Assembly (NCBI GenBank): GCA_029266635.1 | Contig: JAQSWM010000002.1 | Location: 248,001 to 312,000, forward strand | DNA from: Sphingobacteriaceae bacterium | GTDB lineage: Bacteria > Bacteroidota > Bacteroidia > Sphingobacteriales > Sphingobacteriaceae | Length of the DNA: 64,000 bases | Direction: 5' to 3' | In this document: piece by piece, positions 31,086-39,598 of the stretch | How positions within the stretch are numbered: the first letter of the stretch is position 1 | Layout: the number at the start of each line of letters is the position of its first letter | Notes under the pieces: model-generated | Told to the model about the DNA's origin: nothing | Databases searched by the model: none | What the model saw: the letters and a program-made list of their open reading frames with translations, nothing else | Translations under genes and position numbers: made by a program

Positions 31086-31808
31086 ATGCTCAACTGGAAC
31101 ATCGGCTGCTCAGGTTTTCACTATAAACATTGGAAAGGCATCTTCTATCCCGAAGGCCTTGCCCAAAAGAAGTGGTTTGACTATTACTGCCAGTTCTTCA
31201 ATACGCTGGAGCTGAATGTTACTTTCTACAGGTTTCCGCAGTTGTCCATGATGCAAAACTGGCACGAGAAAAGCCCGGATAATTTTCGCTTCGCGGTGAA
31301 AGCGCCACGAGCCATCACCCATTTCAAAAAGTTCCTCGGTACCGTAGATATGCTCTCCGACTTTTATAATACCTGTCGAGATGGCTTGCAGGAAAAGCTT
31401 GGCTGTGTACTCTTCCAGATGCCGCCTCGCCTCGGCTACTCGCCCGAGTTCCTGAAACGCATCATCAACAGCCTGGATAATTCTTTTCTAAACGTAGTTG
31501 AATTCAGAAATGAAAGCTGGTGGCGGCAGGATGTGTACGATGAGCTCGCAAAGCACAACATTAGCTTTTGCGGGATGAGCCATCCCACTTTGCCAAAAGA
31601 TGTTATTGCCAATACCGGTTTGCTCTACTATCGCTTCCATGGAGAAGATGCACTTTATGCTTCGCTTTACAGCAAAGAAAAGTTGCAGGAAACGGTTAAG
31701 ATCATTCGCGGAAGCGATACAGTAAAAGATGCCTTTATTTTCTTCAACAACGACATTCACGGCTATGCCGTGAAGAACGCCAGGGAGATGATCGGGATGC
31801 TAAAGTGA
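31086..31808 (+). CDS. DUF72 domain protein
   Basis: This is a 240-residue protein with the DUF72 TIM-barrel-like pattern: WNIGCSGFHYKHWKGIFYPEGLAQKKWFDYYCQFFNTLELNVTFYRFP, then FRFAVKAPRAITHFKK, then LGCVLFQMPPRLGYS and YYRFHGED near 185. The family is widespread and of unknown function, with a suggested xylose-isomerase-like or DNA-repair role. The last 9 bases overlap the end of the convergent glycosyltransferase gene. It is intact and of normal length. Confidence 0.88.
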   Translation: MLNWNIGCSGFHYKHWKGIFYPEGLAQKKWFDYYCQFFNTLELNVTFYRFPQLSMMQNWHEKSPDNFRFAVKAPRAITHFKKFLGTVDMLSDFYNTCRDGLQEKLGCVLFQMPPRLGYSPEFLKRIINSLDNSFLNVVEFRNESWWRQDVYDELAKHNISFCGMSHPTLPKDVIANTGLLYYRFHGEDALYASLYSKEKLQETVKIIRGSDTVKDAFIFFNNDIHGYAVKNAREMIGMLK

Positions 31809-32996
31809 GCGATTGTGCTCAGAAATTGCCTTCTGCAGAAGTTTGAAAAAATGGTTTTCAATAACCTGCGGCGAAAAATATTCGTCCCGCTTTTTTAGGG
31901 CAGCTTCGCCCAAAGCAAGCCTGTATGCCGCTTCTGATTTAAGTTTCAACAGTTCGCTTTCCCACAATCCTGCATTTCGCTCAGGCATTGCTAAAACGGA
32001 ATCGCTGTTGTTCATGCCCCAAATCACTCCGGTAGCGTAAGGCGGGCCAACAATGATCACGGGCATGCCGAGTGACAGGTATTCGGGCAGCTTGCTGGGA
32101 AAGTGGCTCTCGTACAGCCTTTTATATTGCTCATCCCAGGCATAGGGAAGAATCACGGCATCACAATCTTTTTTAATCTTCTCCCAGGTAGCTTCGGCTG
32201 ACGCTTCAAAGCCACCGTACTCCACGAGGCTATTTCTTTTAAGATTATCCGGTAAGTTAACGCCATAAAACTTCAAAATGCTACCGCTTTTTTCAAGTGC
32301 CGGAAGCATTTCTTCGAGCTGGGCAGAGTAGCCGTAACCTGCCTTTCCGGCGTAACCTATCGTGAGTTTTCCCTCAATCTTCAGCGAACGGTTTTCCTCT
32401 GGCTGGCGGGCAGACAGAGCAGGGGAGGGCATAGGGTAAAGCACATCGCCATCATAACCATACAGGTTTTTGAAAAGCTTCGCCATTTGCTGACTGATAT
32501 TCATCCTTACGGAAGCGTAGCCGTAAACCTCTGCGTTTAGCCGTAGTTGTTTTTTTCCTAATGGCGGATAAACTTTCTGAAACTCCTCCGGCTGATCGTG
32601 GACGAAAAGTGCCAGTGGCAAGTTGTGCTTTTTGGCAAACTTATATGCCGAGGTGTAGAACATATAACTTTGCAGTAAAGTCAGAACTACGTCGGGCTTA
32701 AAGTCGAGCGCTGCCTTTTCGAGGTGAGCGGGAAGCTGATAATTGATCAATCCGGCTATGTCCAGAGTGTTCACCAGCTTGTGAAAACGTTTTTGCTTTC
32801 GCCTGAACGACTCGAGCGGAAGATAGGTGCATTTGAGGGTTTCCGCTCCTGCGTCGGGCTTCTCCCCGATGATCAGCAGGTTATCTGGCGGATAATTCTG
32901 AAGCAACCTGTAAAACAAAATGCTGCCGGCATTTTTAGTTTGCGGAATTTCATCCTGAATAAATAAGAGCCTTGGGAGTGAGTCCAATGTGTCCAA
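31800..32996 (-). CDS. Glycosyltransferase (GT4-like, family uncertain)
   Basis: This 398-residue soluble protein has the two-domain GT-B layout. The N-terminal half holds PRLLFIQDEIPQTKNAGSILFYRLLQNYPP. The C-terminal half holds GKLTIGYAGKAGYGYSAQLEEMLPAL, then DAVILPYAWDEQYKRLYESHFPSKLPEYLSLGMPVIIVGPP, an E-x7-E-like donor-site region (ESHFPSKLPEYLSLG). Donor and acceptor are unknown. It overlaps the DUF72 gene tail to tail by 9 bases, and no surface-polysaccharide cluster surrounds it. Confidence 0.72.
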   Translation of the reverse strand: MDTLDSLPRLLFIQDEIPQTKNAGSILFYRLLQNYPPDNLLIIGEKPDAGAETLKCTYLPLESFRRKQKRFHKLVNTLDIAGLINYQLPAHLEKAALDFKPDVVLTLLQSYMFYTSAYKFAKKHNLPLALFVHDQPEEFQKVYPPLGKKQLRLNAEVYGYASVRMNISQQMAKLFKNLYGYDGDVLYPMPSPALSARQPEENRSLKIEGKLTIGYAGKAGYGYSAQLEEMLPALEKSGSILKFYGVNLPDNLKRNSLVEYGGFEASAEATWEKIKKDCDAVILPYAWDEQYKRLYESHFPSKLPEYLSLGMPVIIVGPPYATGVIWGMNNSDSVLAMPERNAGLWESELLKLKSEAAYRLALGEAALKKRDEYFSPQVIENHFFKLLQKAISEHNRSL

Positions 32997-33038
32997 AGCT
33001 CAAATATAGCAAGAAATTGCAGCGCAGATGTTGGCGGT

Positions 33039-33584
33039 TTAGAGTATCCACACGTGTCCCCAGCACTCCTGAAGGCTGCCCACATCACCGTAAACCGGAT
33101 CTTTTGCAGGCACGGGAACATTAGCAATGTTTTCTTCTGCTTTAGCTTTCTCTTCCGCTTTGCCGTAGTTAATGTCGTAATCGCTGCCTTCCGGATACGC
33201 CCCTACGCAAGCAAAGTCATCGCTGCTTTCAATTTTCTTGTGAGCTACGCCGGCGGGAATAATTACCACGTCGCCACGCACAAGCTCGGCGCAAACGCCT
33301 TCGGGGCCGCCAAACTGCACATCGGCATGCCCGCAAACAATGCCCAGCACTTCGTGAGTAATGCTATGATAATGGTGGTAATCAAAAATGCCATCAACCC
33401 AGCTATTGGTCCAGCCATTCGTTTCAAAAACCGCCTGCACTGTGCCTGCATCGTCGGTGGGATGGAGATGAAAAGCGCCCTTGTAAATGATCAGGGGCAA
33501 TTTGCTGTTGTTCGGGAAGTTGCCGTCGCTTTCGAGTATATGCGAGGTAACATATGCCTGCTGGGTTATTTCTGATGTTCTCAT
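33039..33584 (-). CDS. Cupin family protein (YjlB-like)
   Basis: ATG 33584 gives 181 residues (MRTSEITQQA); a longer frame to 33671 would overlap the divergent promoter region. The cupin fold shows WVDGIFDYHHYHSITHEVLGIVCGHADVQFGG (metal ligands His-His-Glu) and VVIIPAGVAHKKIESSDDFACVGAYPEG. These agree with the YjlB family, whose substrate is unknown. It is transcribed divergently from the response-regulator gene, 94 bases away. Confidence 0.82.
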   Translation of the reverse strand: MRTSEITQQAYVTSHILESDGNFPNNSKLPLIIYKGAFHLHPTDDAGTVQAVFETNGWTNSWVDGIFDYHHYHSITHEVLGIVCGHADVQFGGPEGVCAELVRGDVVIIPAGVAHKKIESSDDFACVGAYPEGSDYDINYGKAEEKAKAEENIANVPVPAKDPVYGDVGSLQECWGHVWIL

Positions 33585-33678
33585 GTTGATAGGTGTATAT
33601 GCTAACGTTCTACACAGCTTTTGGTTACAGAAAATGTTAAAAATTGCGCCATGGGAACTAAAATGATACATTTAAACG

Positions 33679-34356
33679 ATGAATGTTCTGATTGTTGAGG
33701 ATGAGAAAAGCCTAGCGTTTGAAATAGCCGAATTCTTATCGCAGCAAGGCTACATAATTGAGCATGCGTGGAAAAAGCGGTCGGCAGAAGAAAAACTGTT
33801 TGGAAATTCGTTTGATTTTGTGCTGCTGGATATTGGCCTGCCTGATGGTGATGGTTTTGAGTTGCTGAAATCGCTCCGGAAAATCCCTGGCCGGGAAGAT
33901 GCCGTGATCATGCTCACTGCCCGCGGCTCCATAGACGATCGTGTGCAAGGGCTGGAAGAGGGCGCCGACGATTACCTGCCCAAGCCTTTTGCGCTGTCTG
34001 AGCTGCTGGCTCGCATGCATGCTATCATCCGCCGCCGGCACAAACTAGAAAAAAATGAAGTGAAGGTACATGACTTCCTGCTCAATATTCCAAATCGCAC
34101 GGTGAGCCACGGGACTGAGCGCCTTAATCTTACCCGCAAAGAGTTTGATATTTTCAACTACCTGGTGTTGAACAAAAACCGGGTAATTCCACGCATGAAC
34201 CTTACTGAACATGTGTGGGGCGATATCCTGGAGATCAATTCTGATTCGAACTTTGTGGATGTGCACGTGAAAAATCTGAGGAAAAAATTGTCGCAATACT
34301 CCACTATAGATTGGTTTGAAACGGTAAGGAGCGTGGGATACCGGATAACTATTTGA
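33679..34356 (+). CDS. OmpR-family response regulator
   Basis: This 225-residue protein has a receiver domain at 1-120 with phosphoacceptor Asp in FVLLDIGLPDGDGF (near residue 51), LTARGS and the conserved Lys in YLPKPF. A winged-helix DNA-binding domain follows at about 128-224 (LTRKEFDIFNYLVLNKNRVIPRMNLTEHVWGD, then VDVHVKNLRKKL). It precedes its histidine kinase gene by one base. A likely target is the small gene at 35749, whose promoter has TCTTCAT direct repeats. Confidence 0.93.
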   Translation: MNVLIVEDEKSLAFEIAEFLSQQGYIIEHAWKKRSAEEKLFGNSFDFVLLDIGLPDGDGFELLKSLRKIPGREDAVIMLTARGSIDDRVQGLEEGADDYLPKPFALSELLARMHAIIRRRHKLEKNEVKVHDFLLNIPNRTVSHGTERLNLTRKEFDIFNYLVLNKNRVIPRMNLTEHVWGDILEINSDSNFVDVHVKNLRKKLSQYSTIDWFETVRSVGYRITI

Positions 34357-34357
34357 T

Positions 34358-35677
34358 ATGAAGCTTCAACACAAACTGGCTTTATACAACACGTTTACCA
34401 AGGTTGCCATCATCGCCATTGTTGGCATACTAATCGCCATTTTCATCGGTAAAGTATCTGTGAGCCACTTGCAAAACAGGCTGGTCGAGAAGCGGAATAA
34501 GCTGATCGCGAACCTTTCAGATGCTGAGATTTCGGGGCTAATGCAGCAGCAAAGTTCTTTTACCGACTACAATCTGCTGAAGGAAGAATACATCGTGCTA
34601 ACACAAGCCAGGCAGCAGGAAAAAAGATCGGTCGGACCTCTATTTACACAGGAGCAGAGGGAAATTGACGGTGACGAAGAAGAGTACCAGATATTAACCG
34701 ATTATTTCAGTTATGGAGGGCAACTATATCGTCTGGAGATAGGCGAGTCGACGCTGGTTACGCGGCAGTTTGAAAAAACGATACTGGCTTTTACCCTCGT
34801 TGTGCTGGCGCTTTCTGTTGGCCTGAGCATCATTGCCGACCTGAGTTTTACCCGCGTTATCCTGGCGCCTTTTTACAAGATCATAGATCAGAAGCTGAAT
34901 AGGGTTGATGATCCCCTGCAGTTTAGTTTCCTTCCGGAGAAAACTACTACGGATGATTTTAAGCTTCTCGACAGCAGTATCAGTACTCTGATGAAGAAAA
35001 TTTCTGCGCAGATGCTCTCTGAAAAGCAGTTTATTACCAATGTTTCCCACGAGTTGCTCACGCCGATTTCCATCCTACGCACGCGGCTGGAAAACATGCT
35101 GAATGATGAGGGCTTATCGCCAGAAGGCCAGGTCAAGCTCGCGGCATCGCTTAAAACTGTAAGCCGTCTAAAATCAATCATCAATAGTTTGTTGCTGATT
35201 TCAAAGATCGAGAACAAGCAATTTAATAAAGCCAATCAGCTATTTATCCCAACGCTCATTCACGAGATCTGTGAGGAACTGCAAGACCGCCTTGCTGAGA
35301 AAAATATCTCGTTTGACATAAGGCTCTCACACGAATTTACCGCAACCGGAAATCAAGCGCTGCTCCATATTCTGTGCAGCAACCTGGTTAATAATGCTAT
35401 CAAGTACAACCGGCAGGATGGAATGATCTTCATTGCTGATGAATACGGCGAGAAACGTTATACACTGATTATTCGTGATGAAGGCGTTGGAATGGACGCG
35501 ATGCAGATAGAAAAAGCATTTGAACGATTTGAAAAGCTAAACAGCACGGACGCTGGCAGCCACGGCCTCGGATTAGCAATTGCACGCAGCATTGCAGTTT
35601 TTCACGAATTCCCACTCACAATCACCTCCGAGCCGGGCAAAGGCACCACCGCCAGCATCGCTTTTGGAACGAGTTGA
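34358..35677 (+). CDS. Sensor histidine kinase
   Basis: This 439-residue kinase has two transmembrane helices (about 13-32 and 143-165) with a periplasmic part of about 110 residues between them. It has no HAMP that I can identify; a short linker follows. The HisKA motif is FITNVSHELLTPISILRTRLE (His near residue 230). The HATPase has the N box NLVNNAIKYN, the G1 box IRDEGVGM and the G2 box GSHGLGLAIARSIA. It pairs with the response regulator just upstream. The signal sensed cannot be told from the sequence. Confidence 0.93.
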   Translation: MKLQHKLALYNTFTKVAIIAIVGILIAIFIGKVSVSHLQNRLVEKRNKLIANLSDAEISGLMQQQSSFTDYNLLKEEYIVLTQARQQEKRSVGPLFTQEQREIDGDEEEYQILTDYFSYGGQLYRLEIGESTLVTRQFEKTILAFTLVVLALSVGLSIIADLSFTRVILAPFYKIIDQKLNRVDDPLQFSFLPEKTTTDDFKLLDSSISTLMKKISAQMLSEKQFITNVSHELLTPISILRTRLENMLNDEGLSPEGQVKLAASLKTVSRLKSIINSLLLISKIENKQFNKANQLFIPTLIHEICEELQDRLAEKNISFDIRLSHEFTATGNQALLHILCSNLVNNAIKYNRQDGMIFIADEYGEKRYTLIIRDEGVGMDAMQIEKAFERFEKLNSTDAGSHGLGLAIARSIAVFHEFPLTITSEPGKGTTASIAFGTS

Positions 35678-35690
35678 GCGCCTGAATCCA

Positions 35691-35726
35691 TCTTCATAAA
35701 ATCTTCATATAGCATGATCACTTTTG
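35691..35726 (+). promoter_or_regulatory. OmpR-type direct repeats and -7 region before the gene at 35749
   Basis: TCTTCAT occurs at 35691-35697 and again at 35702-35708, 11 bases apart start to start, as in tandem OmpR/PhoB-family boxes. A -7-like CACTTTTG follows at 35719-35726. The response regulator encoded just upstream is the natural candidate to bind here. Confidence 0.55.
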
Positions 35727-35748
35727 ATAAACAAAAAGAAAACAGATC

Positions 35749-35952
35749 ATGAAAAAAACAATTTTGGCTCTTGCACTCGGCGTATTATCAGTAGGTGCAT
35801 TTGCACAAACAGCACCGGCAAAAAAAGGATCAGCAAAGTCTCCTCATGCAACTGAAAAGGTAGCAGCAACAAAAAATTCAAATGCAAAAGCAGATTCAGC
35901 GAAAACTGCAAAGGCGGTAAAAAAGGTTAGCCACAAAAAAGCTAAAAAGTAA
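35749..35952 (+). CDS. Small secreted Ala/Lys-rich protein
   Basis: This 67-residue protein has a textbook signal peptide (MKKTILALALGVLSVGAFAQ) and a 47-residue mature part made almost only of Ala, Lys, Ser and Thr (TAPAKKGSAKSPHATEKVAA and so on). It resembles small basic, acid- or stress-linked periplasmic proteins. It is monocistronic between the kinase gene and a bidirectional terminator. The operator-like repeats suggest control by the adjacent two-component system. Confidence 0.72.
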   Translation: MKKTILALALGVLSVGAFAQTAPAKKGSAKSPHATEKVAATKNSNAKADSAKTAKAVKKVSHKKAKK

Positions 35953-35987
35953 AACGCTCCACGTGTTTTAGTTAGGTTCAGGTAAAG

Positions 35988-36014
35988 CCGCTTCGGAAGA
36001 AGCGGTTTTTTTTA
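35988..36014 (+). terminator. Bidirectional rho-independent terminator
   Basis: CCGCTTC-GGAA-GAAGCGG (35988-36005) followed by a run of T on the plus strand ends the small secreted protein gene. On the minus strand it lies just after the thymidylate kinase gene and is followed by TTTACC. Confidence 0.8.
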
Positions 36015-36632
36015 TTTTATCTGCTTCACGTGCTCCCAGATGTCAGCAGCAATTTCTTCGGCAAGACGGTTGCCATTAGTGATGAAGACCTTCTCCTCAT
36101 CTTTAAGCAAGTCGAAAGCTTTGAAATAGTTGTTACGCACGTTGTTGAGATTTTCGGTGGTTTCGTAGAGCTCGGTGCTGTTGCGGCCTTTATTGATGCG
36201 CTCCATGCTGGCTTCGGCCGAAATATCAATGTAAATGGTTACGTCGGGGCGGAGCAGTTGGGCACTCAGCTCGTTGGCTTTTATCACCCAATCCATGGGC
36301 ATGTGTGTTCCGTGGTAAGCGTACGATGAAAAGTAATAGCGGTCTGTTAATACCGTATAACCCTCTTTCAGCTTTTTCAGTAAACCATCTTGTTCGTTGA
36401 GCAAGTGGTCCAGGCGGTCGGCGACAAAAAGCCCGGCTATTGCCCGGTCGTCCATCTGCATTTCACCTTTTAAAACACTGCGGATCATGGCTCCAATCGG
36501 GCGGGCGCTTGGCTCGAAAGTGGAGTAAACCTGATGCCCGGAGGCGATTAGTTTTTCTGCCAGTAATTTGATCTGTGTGCTTTTTCCGCTACCGTCTATG
36601 CCTTCCAGGGCGATGAATAGGTTCTGTTTCAT
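36012..36632 (-). CDS. tmk: Thymidylate kinase (dTMP kinase)
   Basis: This 206-residue protein begins MKQNLFIALEGIDGSGKSTQI, which contains the P-loop. The DRYYFSSYAYHG segment near residue 96 is the DR(Y/H) motif of dTMP kinase. A lid region with RPDVTIYIDI follows, and the N-x2-R-x2-Y type end is present. It phosphorylates dTMP to dTDP for DNA synthesis. It is a lone gene, divergent from the YceH gene. Confidence 0.95.
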   Translation of the reverse strand: MKQNLFIALEGIDGSGKSTQIKLLAEKLIASGHQVYSTFEPSARPIGAMIRSVLKGEMQMDDRAIAGLFVADRLDHLLNEQDGLLKKLKEGYTVLTDRYYFSSYAYHGTHMPMDWVIKANELSAQLLRPDVTIYIDISAEASMERINKGRNSTELYETTENLNNVRNNYFKAFDLLKDEEKVFITNGNRLAEEIAADIWEHVKQIK

Positions 36633-36692
36633 GGAGGCACAAATCTAAATTAATATCACACATTTTGAGGCTTGCGCAGCGGCGCTTTGAAT

Positions 36693-36700
36693 TATCTTTG
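36693..36700 (+). promoter_or_regulatory. -7 box of the YceH-like gene
   Basis: TATCTTTG matches TAnnTTTG and lies 5 bases before the ATG at 36706, so the leader would be very short or absent. A TTTG at 36664-36667 is too far for an ideal -33 element. Confidence 0.4.
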
Positions 36701-36705
36701 CTGCT

Positions 36706-37359
36706 ATGGATGCGTATTTTACTCTGCCGGTTCTGGATGCTGAAGAGCAGCGGGTGCTTGGCTGTTTGATGGAGAAAAGCAAAACTACGCCAGATTATTA
36801 CCCGATGACTTTGAACGGGCTAACGGCTGCTTGCAATCAAAAATCGTCACGTAAGCCGGTGGTGGAGTATGATGAGGAGACAGTAGTGCTGGCTTTGAAT
36901 TCGTTGAAAAAGCGGGGGCTTATTTCTACCGCGACCGGTGGCTCCAGCCGGGCAACTAAATACAAGCACAATTTTGCAATCGTTTATCCACTCATTCCAT
37001 CCGAGCTTGCTATCATCTGCCTGCTGCTTTTGCGTGGCCCGCTTACGCCGGGCGAGATCAACAGTAACTCGGGGCGTTTATATGAATTTGAAAGCCTGGA
37101 AGAAGTGCAGGAAATGCTTGAAAAACTTGCCGGCGGCGATATTCAGTACGTTGCGCAATTGCCGAGGCGTGCAGGCCAGAAAGAACTTCGCTACATGCAT
37201 CTTTTAGGAGGAACGCCCGAGAGTGTTGAAGAAGATTTTCCCGAAGAACCTGCCCGACGCTCTGTAGGCGACATGGAGACCAGGCTCAGCAAAGTGGAGC
37301 AGGAACTTGCTGATTTAAAAGAAGCTTTCGATAAGCTGATGAAAGAGCTGATGGGCTAA
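36706..37359 (+). CDS. YceH family protein (DUF480)
   Basis: This 217-residue protein matches the YceH/DUF480 family. It begins VLDAEEQRVLGCLMEKSKTTPDYYPMTLNGLTAACNQKSSRKPV, the first of two winged-helix repeats, and the second repeat contains LLLLRGPLTPGEINSNSGRLYEF. The C-terminal 35 residues form a coiled coil (ETRLSKVEQELADLKEAFDKL). Function is unknown, but the fold is DNA-binding-like. It is transcribed divergently from tmk. Confidence 0.9.
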   Translation: MDAYFTLPVLDAEEQRVLGCLMEKSKTTPDYYPMTLNGLTAACNQKSSRKPVVEYDEETVVLALNSLKKRGLISTATGGSSRATKYKHNFAIVYPLIPSELAIICLLLLRGPLTPGEINSNSGRLYEFESLEEVQEMLEKLAGGDIQYVAQLPRRAGQKELRYMHLLGGTPESVEEDFPEEPARRSVGDMETRLSKVEQELADLKEAFDKLMKELMG

Positions 37360-37527
37360 GGTCTCTTTTAGAAAATATTTAGAAATTCTCCGAACCCGGG
37401 CAACTTTTCCCCGGCACCCTCGCGTATCTTATTTCGAAGAACGGTTGTAAGTGAGATCCGTCAGGTTTTCTTTCAGAAATAAATCTGAATCCTCATTTGG
37501 TTAGTATATCATCGAAATTAACGACTC

Positions 37528-37776
37528 ATGGGTGCAATAGAATTTGAACTGAACAATGTAGGCATGACTGCCCGAATAGAGGAGGTGAACCTGGAACTGA
37601 TGTATTTTCAGGTATCGCCCGAAAGAGAACTTCCGTTCCTGATCAATTATGATCGGAAGAAATCTAAATGGAAGTGCGCCTCCGGCATTTATGCTGTTAA
37701 GCAGGAAATTATTGAAGCTGTTGGAAAAGCAATTGACCGCACATTGAAGCAACAATACAGGATATCAAATGGCTGA
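37528..37776 (+). CDS. Hypothetical protein, 82 residues
   Basis: I do not recognise this small soluble protein. It is beta-strand rich at the start (MGAIEFELNNVGMTARIEEVNLELMYFQVSP) with a helical C-terminus. No motif, signal or membrane segment is visible. A strong hairpin lies 28 bases after the stop, consistent with a monocistronic gene. The 168 bases before it show no clear promoter. Confidence 0.55.
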   Translation: MGAIEFELNNVGMTARIEEVNLELMYFQVSPERELPFLINYDRKKSKWKCASGIYAVKQEIIEAVGKAIDRTLKQQYRISNG

Positions 37777-37803
37777 ACTTTTACCACTTAGTTAACGCTT
37801 TCA

Positions 37804-37841
37804 GCAGATTTCCCCGCAAAAGGAAATCTGCATTTCTTTCT
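37804..37841 (+). terminator. Rho-independent terminator between 37776 and the MFS gene
   Basis: GCAGATTTCC (37804-37813) and GGAAATCTGC (37822-37831) form a perfect 10-bp stem with an 8-base loop, followed by ATTTCTTTCTT. Confidence 0.75.
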
Positions 37842-37842
37842 T

Positions 37843-39081
37843 ATGTTTGCGGCCACGAATTGCCAAGTGACCAAAAAACGCAAATTTCTAACCATCTTAT
37901 TGCTCGGGCTGTTAACATCCATAGTCCCATTTTCAATAGATATGTACCTGCCGGGTTTCCCGGATATTGCCAGGTCAATGGGCACTACCGTCAGCAAAGT
38001 GGCACTATCCTTATCATCTTTTTTTATCGGGCTTGCCATTGGGCAGTTGGCGTACGGCCCAATACTGGATCGCTTCGGACGGAAGAAACCGGTTTACCTG
38101 GCATTGATATTTTATTGCATAACTTCTATTGGTTGCTCATTTTCCGGATCCATTGAGGTACTGATCGGTCTTCGATTTTTTCAGGCAATTGGAGCGTGCG
38201 CCGCCTCAGTTGCAGCAATAGCCATGGTCCGCGATCTTTTTCCAGCTCACCAGAATGCCCGCATCTTTTCGTTCCTCATCCTGGTGCTAAGCGCTTCGCC
38301 TATGCTGGCGCCAACCATCGGCGGCTACATCACAGCCGAGTTTGGCTGGCAATCCATTTTTATCGTACTTACGGTATTGATCGTCGTTATACTGATCGGC
38401 GTATTCCTGTTTCTTCCGGATGGAAAGCCTGCAGACGAGGAACACTCTTTACGTATCCCCGCCATCATTAAAGGTTACAAAGCCGTTCTGTCTGAACGGA
38501 CTTTCCTGCTTTATGCCTTTGTAGGAGCGGTGGGATTTGGAGGTTTGTTTGTGTACATCGCCAGTTCTCCGGCGATTTTTATGGGTGGCTATAAGCTTAG
38601 CCAAAAGGAATATGGCTTTCTCTTTGCGTTCATAGCCTCGGGCTTAATTATCGCATCTCAGATCAACAACTTACTGCTCAGGCGTTTTACCAGCGAGCAG
38701 ATTGTGCTGGGCATACTTTTGATTCAGAATGTGATTGGCGTTTTATTGCTGATAGCAACAATTGCGGGACTCACTAATTTTTGGGCGCTGATTATTCTGA
38801 TATTTTGCTTCATCGCTCCAAGCGGATGCATGATGCCTAACGCCTCGGCTTTGTCCATGCGCCCCTTCGATCACAATGCCGGAAGTGCAGCGGCGATGTT
38901 AGGATTTATCCAGATGGGGATTGGCTCTCTGGCTACTATTTTGATTGGCTTTCTCGATATTACGTCGGTTAGAGGGCTGTCAGCAGCACTTGTAGTGGGC
39001 AGTGCTTTGGCGCTGATACTACTGCTTTTGGGCAGAAAATCCGTGAAGATGGTGCCTGCCCCAAATTCAGTTGCCGGCTAA
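37843..39081 (+). CDS. MFS multidrug transporter (Bcr/CflA type)
   Basis: This 412-residue protein has twelve helices. The Bcr/CflA signature IDMYLPGFPDIARSMG lies near residue 30, and the MFS loop GPILDRFGRKKPVYLALI is near 70. A GTG at 37867 (VTKKRKFLTILLLG) is a tempting alternative start, because TATGTTTG at 37842-37849 would be a full -7 box over the first ATG. The family exports drugs such as bicyclomycin or chloramphenicol, and sometimes amino acids. It is a lone gene. Confidence 0.88.
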   Translation: MFAATNCQVTKKRKFLTILLLGLLTSIVPFSIDMYLPGFPDIARSMGTTVSKVALSLSSFFIGLAIGQLAYGPILDRFGRKKPVYLALIFYCITSIGCSFSGSIEVLIGLRFFQAIGACAASVAAIAMVRDLFPAHQNARIFSFLILVLSASPMLAPTIGGYITAEFGWQSIFIVLTVLIVVILIGVFLFLPDGKPADEEHSLRIPAIIKGYKAVLSERTFLLYAFVGAVGFGGLFVYIASSPAIFMGGYKLSQKEYGFLFAFIASGLIIASQINNLLLRRFTSEQIVLGILLIQNVIGVLLLIATIAGLTNFWALIILIFCFIAPSGCMMPNASALSMRPFDHNAGSAAAMLGFIQMGIGSLATILIGFLDITSVRGLSAALVVGSALALILLLLGRKSVKMVPAPNSVAG

Positions 39082-39093
39082 ATTTCTAGTCCC

Positions 39094-39483
39094 TCAGCTA
39101 TTCTCCTGAAGCTCTTTTTCAACAACTTTTGCGTGTGTGCCTTCTTTCTTGATATTGGTTCGAATGAGGAAAAACAGGCTCATATACATGTTTGCTACCC
39201 ACATTAAAGCGAACTCTGCAATCAGATAGCCTCGCCATCCTTCCAGTAATAATTGGTAGCGGGTAATGAAAAGGAAAAAAGCCGTTACATAAAAACTGAA
39301 GCAATATTCGCAGGTGAAAACGTAGAAAAGCTTGCGTTTAAAAAGAGTCTTGGCAGTCTCGCTGCAGCGTTTGCAATACTCACGTGGCTCCCGAAATATT
39401 TCCTCGTGTGTAACAGTCCAGGCTACGCATGCAATTGGGATTGCAAGCAGGAAAAGCCAGATTATTTGTGTTGTCAAATCCAT
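39094..39483 (-). CDS. Hypothetical membrane protein with two CxxC pairs
   Basis: ATG 39483 gives 129 residues (MDLTTQIIWLFLLAIPIAC); a longer frame to 39552 adds a further hydrophobic run. Three helices are predicted (about 3-21, 61-80 and 89-110). A cytoplasmic or periplasmic loop holds YCKRCSETAKTLFKRK, and FTCEYCFSF follows at the edge of the second helix, so there are two CxxC pairs. Metal binding or redox activity is possible. The family is not recognised, and no operon partner is visible. Confidence 0.55.
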   Translation of the reverse strand: MDLTTQIIWLFLLAIPIACVAWTVTHEEIFREPREYCKRCSETAKTLFKRKLFYVFTCEYCFSFYVTAFFLFITRYQLLLEGWRGYLIAEFALMWVANMYMSLFFLIRTNIKKEGTHAKVVEKELQENS

Positions 39484-39565
39484 CAGCAATAGTACAATTA
39501 AAATAAAAAATGGTTGAGCATGAGCGATAATGATGCTTAGAAGCGTTACCATAAGTATCTTAAAT

Positions 39566-39573
39566 TATATTTG
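39566..39573 (+). promoter_or_regulatory. -7 box of the GH20 gene
   Basis: TATATTTG matches TAnnTTTG and lies 26 bases before the ATG at 39599, giving a leader of about 22 bases. No -33 element was clear. Confidence 0.45.
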
Positions 39574-39598
39574 CTGGCTAACGCCGATTTAAACACTC

